Positions 24,895 to 34,295 of a stretch of DNA of 53,049 nt are shown piece after piece (within the stretch, counting starts at the first letter, position 1; every line of letters starts with the position of its first letter). Source of the stretch: Endobugula sp047619205 (lineage in GTDB: Bacteria > Pseudomonadota > Gammaproteobacteria > Pseudomonadales > Cellvibrionaceae); contig JBLHJR010000013.1 of assembly GCA_047619205.1 (NCBI GenBank), forward strand, positions 1 to 53,049. The letters run 5' to 3'. The notes under the pieces are model-generated. The model was not told where the DNA came from, made no database searches, and worked only from the letters and a program-made list of their open reading frames with translations. Made by a program: the position numbers and the translations under genes.

Positions 24895-26463
24895 TCACAC
24901 CTCTGTATTTTTTCGATCATAGCCTGTCAGCCCCATGACGAATAACAGGCTAAGCACTAAATAGTTTTTCCAATACATAAACGGTGTTGAACCTACCATG
25001 GGTAACACCGAGCCTTCCATGCTCGTCATAATGAATTGTTCGCTTTGCTGTTGAACCTCACCGTTGGGTTTTATAATCGCACTAACGCCATTATTGGTGC
25101 CACGAATAATATAACGACCGACTTCAATTGCGCGCATGCGCACCATCTGAAAATGTTGCAAAGGTCCAATGGAATCACCAAACCATGCATCATTACTCAC
25201 TGTTAATAATACATTCGCATCGGCGGCCAATGTAGCAACTAGTGCAGGGTAGGTGATTTCATAACAAATCGCATTAGCCAATGTGTATTGCCCAACACGT
25301 AGATTTTTTTGGTCAGCGGGACCTGAAGAAATGACCGAAAAAGGTAAGTTAAAAAATTCGATTAACCCGCGTATCCAATGTTCTAAAGGCACATATTCAC
25401 CAAAGGGTACTAGGCGTTGTTTGTGATAGATACCGTCACTATCGCCGATGCCAATAATACTATTAAAGTATTGTGGGCGTTTACCGTCAGCGCTTGCTTG
25501 GTCGTATAGCACGCCACTGATAACAGTGGTGTTATGTTGTTTGGCAAGTACACTAGTTTCTTCGATAAAGCCAAGAGAGTCATGATAGACGCTAGGAATA
25601 GCGGCTTCAGGCCAAATGATCCAATCATTTTTCCACAGAGGTTTGCTGAGTAAGCGCAAGCGTTGCTTAATGGTTTCTTGGTATTCTCTTGTCCAGCGTA
25701 GCTCTTGGGGAATATTCGGTTGTACTAGCCCAACGGTGATGTCGCTATCAATACTCGATGTCCATTGAATGTTTTTCAGTCCGTAGCCTCCGAGCCAAAT
25801 ACTAATAATAAATACACTGGAGATACATTTAGTTTTTGTTGAAAACTGTTGGCTAAACAGTGAGGTTAAAAAGCAGCTGGATACTATAGCCCACAAGCTA
25901 AGCAGCAATACACCGCCAATAGGCGCCCATCCGGCCAGCCCGTTATCAACATGGCTATAGCCTATAAAGAGCCAAGGGAAACCCGTTAGGAACCAAGTGC
26001 GTATCCATTCACTCAGCACCCAAATTAAAGGCATACCAATGAATAAACGTAAGTTGGGTTTGATCCATTTTAAGGTGTAAAAAGGTAGTGCGAATACGAA
26101 GGCAACAAAACTAACAAATAGAGCAGTTAACAACAGTGATAATAAAAATGAAGCCGAGCCAAAGTGGTAAATGCTAACGTAAACCCAAGAAACACCAGTA
26201 GCAAAATAGGCGATAGCAAAAGCAAAGGCGTGATAAAAAAAATCTTTTGCAGATCGAGAATAAGTACTCAGCCCCGCAAAAATGGCGATGCTAACTAAGC
26301 CTACCAGCCAAACATTATAGGGCGCAAAGCTTAGCGGGCTTATGCCGCCCATGATCATGCAGAGTGAATACCTTAGCCAGCGGGATTGCCGATCATTATT
26401 TCGAAAAAAATGACCACCAAGACAATCAGCAATAAAAGTCGGCGACATAACTCTTGGCGGCAT
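24895..26463 (-). CDS. lnt: Apolipoprotein N-acyltransferase
   Basis: A 522-aa inner-membrane enzyme that adds the third acyl chain to lipoproteins. About eight N-terminal hydrophobic segments are followed by a periplasmic nitrilase-fold domain. The catalytic triad regions are visible as WPEAAIPSVY (Glu), YHKQRLVPFGEYVPLE (Lys) and ANAICYEITYP (Cys). It lies 27 bp after corC in the usual order phoH-ybeY-corC-lnt. Confidence 0.95.
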   Translation of the reverse strand: MPPRVMSPTFIADCLGGHFFRNNDRQSRWLRYSLCMIMGGISPLSFAPYNVWLVGLVSIAIFAGLSTYSRSAKDFFYHAFAFAIAYFATGVSWVYVSIYHFGSASFLLSLLLTALFVSFVAFVFALPFYTLKWIKPNLRLFIGMPLIWVLSEWIRTWFLTGFPWLFIGYSHVDNGLAGWAPIGGVLLLSLWAIVSSCFLTSLFSQQFSTKTKCISSVFIISIWLGGYGLKNIQWTSSIDSDITVGLVQPNIPQELRWTREYQETIKQRLRLLSKPLWKNDWIIWPEAAIPSVYHDSLGFIEETSVLAKQHNTTVISGVLYDQASADGKRPQYFNSIIGIGDSDGIYHKQRLVPFGEYVPLEHWIRGLIEFFNLPFSVISSGPADQKNLRVGQYTLANAICYEITYPALVATLAADANVLLTVSNDAWFGDSIGPLQHFQMVRMRAIEVGRYIIRGTNNGVSAIIKPNGEVQQQSEQFIMTSMEGSVLPMVGSTPFMYWKNYLVLSLLFVMGLTGYDRKNTEV

Positions 26464-26490
26464 AGTAATAGGGCTTATATAGTGGCCTGT

Positions 26491-27339
26491 TTAAGCGGCA
26501 ATTTTAGGAAGTGATAAGCGCAGCAAATGCACCTGTCTATTGTCTGAATAGAGTACGCGAAATTCGAACCCCTTAATAGTAGTGAATTCATTACGTTGAG
26601 GTAAGTGACCGAATGCTTTCATCAGTAAACCGCCAATGGTATCAAACTCTTCATCGTTTAGTGTTGACTTGAAGTGATCATTAAACTCTTCAATGGGGGT
26701 CAATGCTTTAATGATGTAATCGTTATCCGAGACTTTACGAATATAGCCGTCGCCATTATCATCATCGGTTTCATCGCTAATTTCACCGACAATCTCTTCT
26801 AAAATATCTTCAATGGTGATTAAGCCAGAAATGCCGCCGTACTCATCAATGACGAGAGCCATATGATAACGGTTTTCGCGAAACTCCCGTAGCAAGACAT
26901 TTAAGCGTTTGCTTTCAGGGATGATGGTTGCCTGTCGAATAATAGAATCTAGTGCAAAACCATCGTGTCCCTTAAGGACTAGTGGCAGTAAATCTTTTGC
27001 TAATAAAACACCGCGAATATCATCAATATTTTCACCAATAACGGGAAAGCGAGAATGTCCAGAATCAATGGCTTTATTAATAAATTCTTCAGTGGGATCA
27101 TTAATGTTGACGGTGACCATTTGTGTCCGCGGAATCATGATTTCGCGTACTTGTTGGCCAGAGACTTCAAGTGCCCCTTGAATAATTTCTAGGGCTTCTT
27201 GGTCAAGTAGCTGATTGTCAGCGGCATCTTTAATGATGTCGAGCAATTCTTCTTGGGATTGGGGTTCGCCAGAAAAGGCGTTAATCAGTTTATCAATCCA
27301 GGATTTCTCCTGCTGACTACTTGGAGGTTCGTCGTTCAT
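26491..27339 (-). CDS. corC: CBS-domain protein CorC (YbeX)
   Basis: A 282-aa protein with two CBS domains (EIMIPRTQMVTVNIND ... HSRFPVIGENID and VLLREFRENRYHMALVIDEYGG) and a C-terminal CorC/HlyC transporter-associated domain. Linked in the literature to Mg2+/Co2+ resistance and, with YbeY and YbeZ, to ribosome-related stress. It is upstream of lnt in the conserved cluster. Confidence 0.94.
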   Translation of the reverse strand: MNDEPPSSQQEKSWIDKLINAFSGEPQSQEELLDIIKDAADNQLLDQEALEIIQGALEVSGQQVREIMIPRTQMVTVNINDPTEEFINKAIDSGHSRFPVIGENIDDIRGVLLAKDLLPLVLKGHDGFALDSIIRQATIIPESKRLNVLLREFRENRYHMALVIDEYGGISGLITIEDILEEIVGEISDETDDDNGDGYIRKVSDNDYIIKALTPIEEFNDHFKSTLNDEEFDTIGGLLMKAFGHLPQRNEFTTIKGFEFRVLYSDNRQVHLLRLSLPKIAA

Positions 27340-27425
27340 TAAAGGTATTCTTCATTGTTACGGTCGATTATGGTATGAGAAACAAGGGGGTAGAGTCAAT
27401 CATTATTCTATTGTTTGAGACTAGG

Positions 27426-27881
27426 CTAATTAGCGGTATAGGGTGACGGAAAGCCGAGGCTATCGAGAATGTGTATTTCTAGTGCCTCCATCGTATCGGC
27501 ATCATTGTCTTCTATATGATCATAACCGACTAGGTGCAAGGCGCCGTGAATGACCATATGTGCCCAATGAGCGGTTAGCATTTTTTGTTGTTCGGTGGCT
27601 TCCCTTTCCACAATGGGTGCACAAATGACGAGGTCGCCGATTAAGGCTAGCTCAAGAAACTCAGGTATGTCTGCAGGAAAAGACAGTACATTAGTGGGTT
27701 TATCTTGTTGACGATAGTCGCTATTTAGGCGCTGGCTTTCTGCTTCATCTACTATGCGGATACTGAGTTCTGCATCAGGTTTACTACTCTTCAGCGCGGC
27801 ATCTGCCCAAAGGCTAAATAAGCTTGCATCGGGAATATGCTTGGCCGTAGACGCGAGCTGTAAATCTACAAGCACGCTCAT
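27426..27881 (-). CDS. ybeY: Endoribonuclease / 16S rRNA maturation factor YbeY
   Basis: A 151-aa metalloprotein with the zinc-binding signature HGALHLVGYDH near residues 116-126 and the conserved TNVLSFP stretch. YbeY acts in 16S rRNA 3'-end maturation and ribosome quality control. Its start overlaps the phoH stop by 4 bp (ATGA), so the two are translationally coupled. Confidence 0.96.
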   Translation of the reverse strand: MSVLVDLQLASTAKHIPDASLFSLWADAALKSSKPDAELSIRIVDEAESQRLNSDYRQQDKPTNVLSFPADIPEFLELALIGDLVICAPIVEREATEQQKMLTAHWAHMVIHGALHLVGYDHIEDNDADTMEALEIHILDSLGFPSPYTAN

Positions 27882-28936
27882 GATAAGGTCGAATCAGAGG
27901 GTTCCTTAAAAGAATCATAAGCATCTACAATGCGCTGTACTAATGGGTGGCGTACCACATCCTTTGAGGTGAAGTGGGTAAAGCTAATGCCATTCACCCC
28001 ATCTAATACTTCCCGTGCATGTCTAAGTCCAGAGTTCTGTCCTCTCGGCAGGTCAATTTGGCTGGGGTCGCCATTAATCACAGCGGTAGAGCCAAAGCCA
28101 ATACGTGTGAGAAACATTTTCATTTGTTCGCGCGTGGTGTTTTGACTTTCGTCTAAAATAATAAACGAATTGTTCAGTGTGCGACCGCGCATATAGGCCA
28201 GCGGAGCGACTTCAATAATATTGCGTTCAATCAGTTTATCGACGATCTCAAAGCCCATCATTTCATACAGCGCATCGAATAAAGGGCGCAAATAGGGGTC
28301 TACTTTCTGCGATAGATCGCCGGGTAAAAAGCCTAATTTTTCTCCGGCTTCAACCGCAGGACGCACCAGTAAAATGCGTTCTATCTCATCATTCAGCAAT
28401 GCTTGCACAGCACAGGCGACCGCAAGATAGGTTTTTCCCGTACCTGCAGGGCCAATACCAAAGTTAATATCATTAGTCAGCACCGCGCGGACATAGGATT
28501 GTTGATTAATGCCACGAGGCTTTATCGACATTTTCTTGGTGCGAATTATCGTGAGTTCATCGACGCCAGTATCGATACGTCCGTCGCTATCGTCTTCAGG
28601 TGAATGTCGGTGACTATTGTCAGTGGATTGGTAAAACTGTTGAATGGTCAAATGCACATGATTAGGAGTGATTTCTGTGTCGTTACGAATATCCGTTAAT
28701 AAGCTTTGCACAATCGTGGCAGCTACCGCAACAGACGTTTTTTTACCTTCAATAGAAAATTGCTCCCCCCGATGCAAGAGGCGGATAGAGAGGCGTTGTT
28801 CAATTTGTTGCAAATGACGATCAAATTCGCCACAGAGTGCCGCTAGTTCTTGCGGAGAGACATTTTCAAGGATAAGGCTTTTTTGTTTAAGATCGACATT
28901 AGCCTGAGGGCTAGTCTGTTTCTGATGTGATGGCAA
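27878..28936 (-). CDS. ybeZ: PhoH-like ATPase (YbeZ/PhoL)
   Basis: A 352-aa protein with an N-terminal KH-like region and a PhoH ATPase domain. Walker A is GPAGTGKTYLAVA near residues 162-174, and Walker B is FIILDESQNTT. It partners YbeY in RNA metabolism. It lies between miaB and ybeY, as in many proteobacteria. Confidence 0.95.
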   Translation of the reverse strand: MPSHQKQTSPQANVDLKQKSLILENVSPQELAALCGEFDRHLQQIEQRLSIRLLHRGEQFSIEGKKTSVAVAATIVQSLLTDIRNDTEITPNHVHLTIQQFYQSTDNSHRHSPEDDSDGRIDTGVDELTIIRTKKMSIKPRGINQQSYVRAVLTNDINFGIGPAGTGKTYLAVACAVQALLNDEIERILLVRPAVEAGEKLGFLPGDLSQKVDPYLRPLFDALYEMMGFEIVDKLIERNIIEVAPLAYMRGRTLNNSFIILDESQNTTREQMKMFLTRIGFGSTAVINGDPSQIDLPRGQNSGLRHAREVLDGVNGISFTHFTSKDVVRHPLVQRIVDAYDSFKEPSDSTLS

Positions 28937-29050
28937 AAGAGTCGTATTCTCCGTTTAATATAAGTTTTATAGCTGACGGTTCACAGGGTACAGTTTACAG
29001 GAAAAACAAAAAAAATTGACAGGATTTCTACAAGCCAGCAACAATTTTGG

Positions 29051-29099
29051 TTAGCTGTTAGCTGTTAGCTGTTAGCTGTTAGCTGTTAGCTGTTAGCTG
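29051..29099. repeat. 7-bp tandem repeat, seven copies, overlapping the miaB stop
   Basis: TTAGCTG is repeated seven times without error and continues as TTAAGCTG. On the minus strand the first units encode the last MiaB residues (LTANS) and the stop codon. Because 7 is not a multiple of 3, a unit change within the coding part would alter the tail. Confidence 0.95.
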
Positions 29100-30522
29100 T
29101 TAAGCTGCCATCAAGTTCATTACCTACGATGACGCCACGCAATGAATTAGGTAGAGCTTCTTGAATATCAATATCAACAAAATGATGAATCAATTCTGCA
29201 TTATCGCAACGGAAATTCACCACACGGTTATTTTCGGTGCGCCCGGATAATTGCCCCGGATCTTTCTTCGAATACCCTGTGACGAGTACACGTTCGGTAT
29301 TGCCTACCATCTGACGGCTAATAGCGAAGGATTGCTGATTGATGCGGTCTTGTAAGATTTTCAAGCGTTGCTTCTTCAATTCCTCTGGTGTGTCATCGGG
29401 TAAATCTGCCGCGGGTGTTCCTGGGCGAGGGCTGTAGACAAAACTAAATGACATGTCAAAGTTCATATCATGAATTAGCTTCATTGTGCCCTCAAAATCT
29501 TTCTCGGTTTCACCGGGGAAGCCCACAATAAAATCAGAAGAGAAGCTAATGTTAGGACGAATCTTTTTCAGCGCGCGTAATTTAGATTTATATTCTAATA
29601 CCGTATGGCCGCGTTTCATCGCCATCAATATACGGTCAGAACCACTTTGTACGGGTAAATGAATATGGCTGACTAACTCAGGGATTTCTTTATAGGCCTG
29701 GATAAGGCTCTCAGAAAACTCCACAGGGTGTGAAGTGGTGTAACGAATACGATCAATGCCTTCGATATCGGCTACATAGCCAATCAGTTCAGCAAGGTCT
29801 ACTACATGACCGTCACTAGCATCGGCTCGATATGCATTCACATTCTGGCCTAATAAATTCACTTCGCGCACGCCTTGCTGCGCCAGCTGAGCGACCTCGA
29901 TTAAGACATCGGCGGTAGGGCGGCTGACTTCTTCGCCACGTGTATAAGGAACCACGCAGAAGCTACAATATTTCGAGCAACCTTCCATAATTGACACAAA
30001 AGCCGATACCCCATCGGCGACGGGCTCGGGTAAGCGATCGAATTTTTCAATCTCTGGAAAGCTAATATCCACTATCACTGCGCCATTCGGGCGAGGACTA
30101 TCGATCATTTCGGGTAAGCGGTGTAGGGTTTGTGGGCCAAAAATCAGATCAACAAAGGGTGCTCGTTTGGCAATAGCGCCGCCTTCTTGGCTAGCTACAC
30201 AGCCGCCCACGCCAATAATGACATCAGGTTTTTTATCTTTTAAACGTTTCCAGCGACCCAGCTGATGAAACAGTTTTTCTTGTGCTTTCTCACGAATGGA
30301 GCAGGTGTTCACTAACAGCACATCCGCCTCATACGGGTCATCTGTCTCCACCATGTCGTGACTCTCGCCCAATAAATCGCGCATCCGAGATGAGTCATAC
30401 TCATTCATTTGGCAGCCGTGGGTCTTAATGTAGAGTTTCTTCTGCGGCTTATGCTCAGCAATATCGCTGGCGGCTGAAGTAGCTAGATTGTGGGGTGTAT
30501 TTTGAGACATATCTTGAGACAT
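29086..30522 (-). CDS. miaB: tRNA-2-methylthio-N6-dimethylallyladenosine synthase
   Basis: A 478-aa radical-SAM methylthiotransferase acting on A37 of tRNAs that read UNN codons. The N-terminal UPF0004 domain has its cluster cysteines (HGCQMNEYDS, VNTCSIREKA, GVGGCVASQEG). The radical-SAM motif is GCSKYCSFCVVPYTRGEE, and a C-terminal TRAM domain follows. The extreme C-terminus is encoded by a 7-bp tandem repeat. It is upstream of phoH in the conserved cluster. Confidence 0.96.
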   Translation of the reverse strand: MSQDMSQNTPHNLATSAASDIAEHKPQKKLYIKTHGCQMNEYDSSRMRDLLGESHDMVETDDPYEADVLLVNTCSIREKAQEKLFHQLGRWKRLKDKKPDVIIGVGGCVASQEGGAIAKRAPFVDLIFGPQTLHRLPEMIDSPRPNGAVIVDISFPEIEKFDRLPEPVADGVSAFVSIMEGCSKYCSFCVVPYTRGEEVSRPTADVLIEVAQLAQQGVREVNLLGQNVNAYRADASDGHVVDLAELIGYVADIEGIDRIRYTTSHPVEFSESLIQAYKEIPELVSHIHLPVQSGSDRILMAMKRGHTVLEYKSKLRALKKIRPNISFSSDFIVGFPGETEKDFEGTMKLIHDMNFDMSFSFVYSPRPGTPAADLPDDTPEELKKQRLKILQDRINQQSFAISRQMVGNTERVLVTGYSKKDPGQLSGRTENNRVVNFRCDNAELIHHFVDIDIQEALPNSLRGVIVGNELDGSLTANS

Positions 30523-30610
30523 AAGAGAGCTTACTTTGCTTGTGTGCTATTTGATCAAAATGGGGTGCGAGTATAGAGCTTATGCTCGGTAGACGCTAGC
30601 GCTGATACTC

Positions 30611-31867
30611 TTATTCCCTTACCGATAGGCCGTGAGCTAATGATTGTCGATAAGCCAACAGCGCAGGAATGATCGCCAGTAAAATAGAAAGCACAATAAT
30701 ACCAAGAGCATAGAGAGCGGTGTGGGCGGTGATGATGTTGCTGGGCAAGACAATGCCGTAATGCTCACTAATAATGGGTTGGGCGATGAGTAAGCTTACC
30801 CATAACAGGGTAATACCTAATGCAGTACCGATGATGGCAATCAGCGCGGTTTCGATTTGAACTAAGGCAAAGATAAAACGGGCGGATGCACCTGTCGCGC
30901 GCAAAATGGCAATCTCTCGTTGGCGCTGTTTTAGGGTTGATAAAATCATGGTGATCATGCCTAGCAGCGATGATGCGACGACTAAAGCCGCGACTAATGC
31001 GAGGACTTTTTCGATGATTTTCATGGATTGCCAAAGTTCACTCAATGCAATGCCCGGTAAAATCGCCAATAAAGGTTCACCACGAAACTGATTGATTTGA
31101 CGCTGTAGCTGGAAGGTGCGGATTTTATTATCGAGTCCTACTAAAAAAGCCGTGATCGTTTTAGGGGTTAGGTTTTTGCTAAGTGCTGATTCGGCATCAA
31201 TGGTTAAGCCCATTAATGGAGCGCCATTTTTCCAATCAACATGTATCGCTTCTATACCCGCAAGGCTCACGTGAACCGTTTGGTCAACGGGTGTGCCGGT
31301 AGGAGTTAATATGCCGACTATGGTAAAAGGTTTGTCGTCATGTTGGTTGAAGCTCACATCGCTAATGCCATGGGATAAAATAATTTTCTGGTCTAAAGTG
31401 TAATCCAATTGTTTGGCTACCTCAGCACCTAATACCACATCGTAAACGCTACTAAAGGCTTGCCCTTGTGCAAACGTTAAAGCGTTTTTCTGTCCGTAGC
31501 GATAATAGGTGAAATAATCTAGGTTAGTGCCTAATACACGATAACCTTTGTGTGAATCCCCTAATGAGAGCGGGATTGTCCAACGTATATTCTTTTGTTG
31601 GGCCACAGTTTGGTAGCTTTTCCAGCTGACATTATTGGTGGCATTGCCAATACGAAATACGGAATAGAGTAATAAATTAATTCTGCCTGAGCGTGCGCCC
31701 ACAATTAAATCGGTACCTGAAAGCGTTTGGGTAAAGCTGTTTTTTACCTCATGGCGAATATGTTCTACGGCTAATACAATCATCACGCTAACGGCGATAG
31801 AAATGACCGTGAGCAACACGGTGCTTAGTCGATTGCGCAGGCTGGCAAAGGCAATATTAAAAATCAT
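30611..31867 (-). CDS. FtsX/MacB-type ABC transporter permease (Zrg-like)
   Basis: A 418-aa permease: one N-terminal membrane segment, a periplasmic MacB-like domain of about 230 residues, and three C-terminal membrane segments (around VAALVVASSLLGMITMIL, FALVQIETALIAIIGTALG and LYALGIIVLSILLAIIPALL). The start overlaps the ATPase gene by 11 bp. With the divergent DUF3299 gene and the DUF2796 gene downstream, this matches the zinc-acquisition locus zrgABCDE described in Vibrio cholerae, so it is probably the Zrg permease. Confidence 0.85.
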   Translation of the reverse strand: MIFNIAFASLRNRLSTVLLTVISIAVSVMIVLAVEHIRHEVKNSFTQTLSGTDLIVGARSGRINLLLYSVFRIGNATNNVSWKSYQTVAQQKNIRWTIPLSLGDSHKGYRVLGTNLDYFTYYRYGQKNALTFAQGQAFSSVYDVVLGAEVAKQLDYTLDQKIILSHGISDVSFNQHDDKPFTIVGILTPTGTPVDQTVHVSLAGIEAIHVDWKNGAPLMGLTIDAESALSKNLTPKTITAFLVGLDNKIRTFQLQRQINQFRGEPLLAILPGIALSELWQSMKIIEKVLALVAALVVASSLLGMITMILSTLKQRQREIAILRATGASARFIFALVQIETALIAIIGTALGITLLWVSLLIAQPIISEHYGIVLPSNIITAHTALYALGIIVLSILLAIIPALLAYRQSLAHGLSVRE

Positions 31868-32546
31868 GATATTGCACCGTTTTATTTAAGCTTTGTAGGT
31901 TCACTTGGACATCAAAATGGTTTGCAAGCGATTGATCGTGGCTAACAAACAACACCGTGCTATTGGTTAATGCGCACTGTTCAAGCAATAAGCGAATAAA
32001 GGCATCACGCGTGTTGCCATCTAATGCCGAGGTGGGTTCGTCGGCTATGATAAGCTCGGGTTGATGGTATAAGGCTCTTGCAACAGCGATGCGTTGTTGT
32101 TGTCCTACGCTAAGTTGATTGGCTTTTTGTGTTAACAGTTGCGCGTCTACCTTGAGCTGATCCATCAATAGCAATAGACGCTCAGGATTGTTTTTTTGTC
32201 CCGAAAAATAACGGCTTAGGCCTATATTTTCTGCAACCGATAAATATGGAATCAAATTAAATTGCTGGAATATTACGCCCATCTTTTGCGCCCGTAATCG
32301 GTCGCGTTGGCGGTGATTTAATGTGTGTAAGGTTTCTCCGGTAACACGGATAAAGCCGTGTTTTATCGGTAAAATACCTGCTATTATATTCAATAGCGTG
32401 GATTTTCCTGAACCCGACTGGCCATACAAAAATACCCGTGAGCCTGAGTCTATTGTCCACTCAGGAATCTCCAAGGTGGGCTGCTTGGCATGAGGCCATG
32501 TGTAACGTAAATCGTTGATATGAATAGCGCTAGAGTCAGATTTCAT
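31857..32546 (-). CDS. ABC transporter ATPase (Zrg-like)
   Basis: A 229-aa ATPase of the LolD/MacB type, with Walker A GQSGSGKST, signature NQLSVGQQQRIAVARAL and Walker B LIIADEPTSALD. It pairs with the FtsX-type permease that overlaps its 3' end. It is divergent from the DUF3299 gene, with a GGGTA/TACCC palindrome between. Zinc-related function is inferred from the locus layout. Confidence 0.88.
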   Translation of the reverse strand: MKSDSSAIHINDLRYTWPHAKQPTLEIPEWTIDSGSRVFLYGQSGSGKSTLLNIIAGILPIKHGFIRVTGETLHTLNHRQRDRLRAQKMGVIFQQFNLIPYLSVAENIGLSRYFSGQKNNPERLLLLMDQLKVDAQLLTQKANQLSVGQQQRIAVARALYHQPELIIADEPTSALDGNTRDAFIRLLLEQCALTNSTVLFVSHDQSLANHFDVQVNLQSLNKTVQYHDF

Positions 32547-32572
32547 TGTGTTTAATATTGTTTTTAACGTAA

Positions 32573-32596
32573 TTTAATAAGTAGTTTAATAAGTGA
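32573..32596. repeat. 12-bp tandem duplication
   Basis: TTTAATAAGTAG followed by TTTAATAAGTGA in the divergent promoter region between the ATPase and DUF3299 genes. Confidence 0.7.
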
Positions 32597-32616
32597 TTTA
32601 GTCAGTGTAGGTTAAC

Positions 32617-32629
32617 GGGTATATTACCC
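32617..32629. promoter_or_regulatory. Short palindrome in the divergent Zrg promoter region
   Basis: GGGTA-TAT-TACCC, 19 bp before the DUF3299 start codon. It does not resemble the Zur consensus closely. It could be an operator for an unidentified regulator, or chance. Confidence 0.3.
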
Positions 32630-32647
32630 ATTATTAGAGAGTTTATT

Positions 32648-33307
32648 ATGCACAATATTCGTCAAACAATCACAGCTTATCGCCCTAAGGTGTGTAATAG
32701 ATCATGCTTTTTCTTGGTCGTGCTTTTCGTCACGCTACTGTCGAGTATGTCAGTATCCGCTAAGCGTTTTACCGAGATGCAATGGGTCGATCTTATCCCA
32801 TCGCAAGATCTTGAAGTTTTATTAAATCCGCCAGTATCATTAACTTCTATTCCCGATGGTTCGGCGCTTGATGTGCTACCTAATGATGTTTTTGGTGATT
32901 CATTAGCGGATTCTGTGGATCAAGCCATCTCTTCTAGCAAGGCACCCATAACCCAGGAAGAGCAACGTTATTATGACGCTCTTCAATCCGTCAGTATTAA
33001 AGAAGAATTACGTAATAAAAATATTCGTATAGCGGGTTTTGTTGTGCCTGTTGAGTATGGTGATAATCAAGTGATTACCGAGTTTTTTCTTGTGCCTTAC
33101 TTTGGCGCCTGCATCCATATGCCAGCTCCGCCACCTAATCAAATTATTTATGTGAAATATTCAGCGGGTCTTACGATAGATGCCCTGTATGATCCTTTCT
33201 GGATAGAGGGGCAATTGTTAACCGCCATCGTCGAAAACGATATAGCGTTATCAGCCTATTCAATAAAGGCGGATAACATTAAGCCTTATGAAGAATACAA
33301 AAAATAG
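32648..33307 (+). CDS. Secreted DUF3299 protein (Zrg-like)
   Basis: A 219-aa protein with a long N-terminal hydrophobic signal (FFLVVLFVTLLSSMSVSA) and a C-terminal DUF3299 domain (NIRIAGFVVPVEYGDNQVIT, then VPYFGACIHMPAPPPNQIIY with a conserved Cys-His). DUF3299 proteins accompany FtsX-type ABC transporters in Zrg zinc-uptake loci. Probably periplasmic. It converges with the His-rich gene downstream. Confidence 0.82.
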   Translation: MHNIRQTITAYRPKVCNRSCFFLVVLFVTLLSSMSVSAKRFTEMQWVDLIPSQDLEVLLNPPVSLTSIPDGSALDVLPNDVFGDSLADSVDQAISSSKAPITQEEQRYYDALQSVSIKEELRNKNIRIAGFVVPVEYGDNQVITEFFLVPYFGACIHMPAPPPNQIIYVKYSAGLTIDALYDPFWIEGQLLTAIVENDIALSAYSIKADNIKPYEEYKK

Positions 33308-33347
33308 CGCTACGCTATTTTCCTGCCCTGTTAACTTCTCTCGTTGA

Positions 33348-33947
33348 CTATTTAAAGTTAAGCCGTGTATCGGTAGGCGTGAGTGTCTGCGAACCTTGTT
33401 GCTTGTCAGTTAACCAATTCACCTTAATCTTTTCAAAGCCCTTAAAAGCGCTAAAAGCAGTTATCGTAGCGCTTTGGTTGGTAAGGGGGGCATCACACTC
33501 CAGCACATAATGCACGTGAAAGTCACTATGTTCGCTACCCTGCTTTTCGTGCTCATGTGAGTGCTCATTACTATGATCTTTGGTTGGATGCTCCGCATGA
33601 TCTTGCTTGTTGTGATGAGAATCGTCGTTATGATCCGTGTCGTTATTTTTGCCAAAGGGTGCCTCAACATCATCGCTGATTTGTTGACAGCTAATGTTCG
33701 AAAATTGAATGAGGTTACTGTACTGACTCAACGTCGCGATGCTGTCCTTTAGTTTTTTCTTTTGTGCAGTAGTCGAGGGTGCATGTTCAAACCCTAGGAT
33801 GTTAGCTGCAGGCGACTCCATCTCAAGTAAAATACGCTGTTGCTCAATAGCAATAAACAATGTGGCATTGCCGTGAACATGGGGCTCAGCAGCCTGCGAT
33901 AAAAGCGGTAATAAAGCGGCACAGCCTAGTAAAGAACGGTAAAGCAT
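33348..33947 (-). CDS. zrgA: ZrgA-like His-rich periplasmic protein (DUF2796)
   Basis: A 199-aa protein with a signal peptide cut near SQAAEPHVHG. The mature N-terminus starts with an HVHGNATL motif, and a central segment of about 50 residues is packed with His, Asp and Glu, which suits zinc capture. C-terminal FHVHYVLEC follows. This is the DUF2796/ZrgA layout. A perfect Zur-like palindrome lies 35 bp upstream of the start. Confidence 0.85.
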   Translation of the reverse strand: MLYRSLLGCAALLPLLSQAAEPHVHGNATLFIAIEQQRILLEMESPAANILGFEHAPSTTAQKKKLKDSIATLSQYSNLIQFSNISCQQISDDVEAPFGKNNDTDHNDDSHHNKQDHAEHPTKDHSNEHSHEHEKQGSEHSDFHVHYVLECDAPLTNQSATITAFSAFKGFEKIKVNWLTDKQQGSQTLTPTDTRLNFK

Positions 33948-33981
33948 AAGGTATCCCCAAAGATAATGGTTGTTTATTTTG

Positions 33982-33997
33982 TTATGTTATAACATAA
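33982..33997. promoter_or_regulatory. Zur box upstream of zrgA
   Basis: Perfect 16-bp palindrome TTATGTTATAACATAA. Its core TGTTATAACA closely matches the E. coli Zur operator (ATGTTATANTATAACAT with a shortened centre). It is placed where a repressor of the zrgA promoter should be, supporting zinc-dependent repression. Confidence 0.8.
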
Positions 33998-34192
33998 AAA
34001 TTATTCAGTCTATTTATTTTTTCGTTCTTTCTTTCTCCATAGGCGGGCACTGGTTAAGTGGCTATCAAATACGCAACCCCTGTTTTTTACTTCGGTTTAA
34101 GGAGTGGTGCCTACCCTCGAAAATTCGGCCAGCCAATAGTTTGTATCGCTTTTTGTAATCTCGGAGAGTCAATAAATACATTTGCAATCCTT

Positions 34193-34211
34193 AATGATAA
34201 TCATTATCATT
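34193..34211. promoter_or_regulatory. Fur box upstream of the TonB receptor
   Basis: AATGATAATCATTATCATT is a perfect 19-bp palindrome and nearly identical to the Fur consensus (GATAATGATAATCATTATC, shifted). It lies 85 bp before the preferred receptor start and overlaps the over-extended upstream reading frame. Confidence 0.9.
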
Positions 34212-34295
34212 CGTATCTCTTCGGTAGAGTACTGGCTCCCACCCAAATACATCGCCGTAATGTTAATGCATGAATTATCTAAAAGGTCCTTATTA

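Noticed and set aside
29051..29099. Possible CRISPR-like array
   Set aside because: The units are 7 bp with no spacers. No array of 24-40 bp repeats with unique spacers is present anywhere in the window, nor any cas gene.
34182..34295. Long N-terminus for the TonB receptor
   Set aside because: It would overlap the perfect Fur box and lack a signal peptide; the ATG at 34296 gives a standard signal sequence and a ribosome site.
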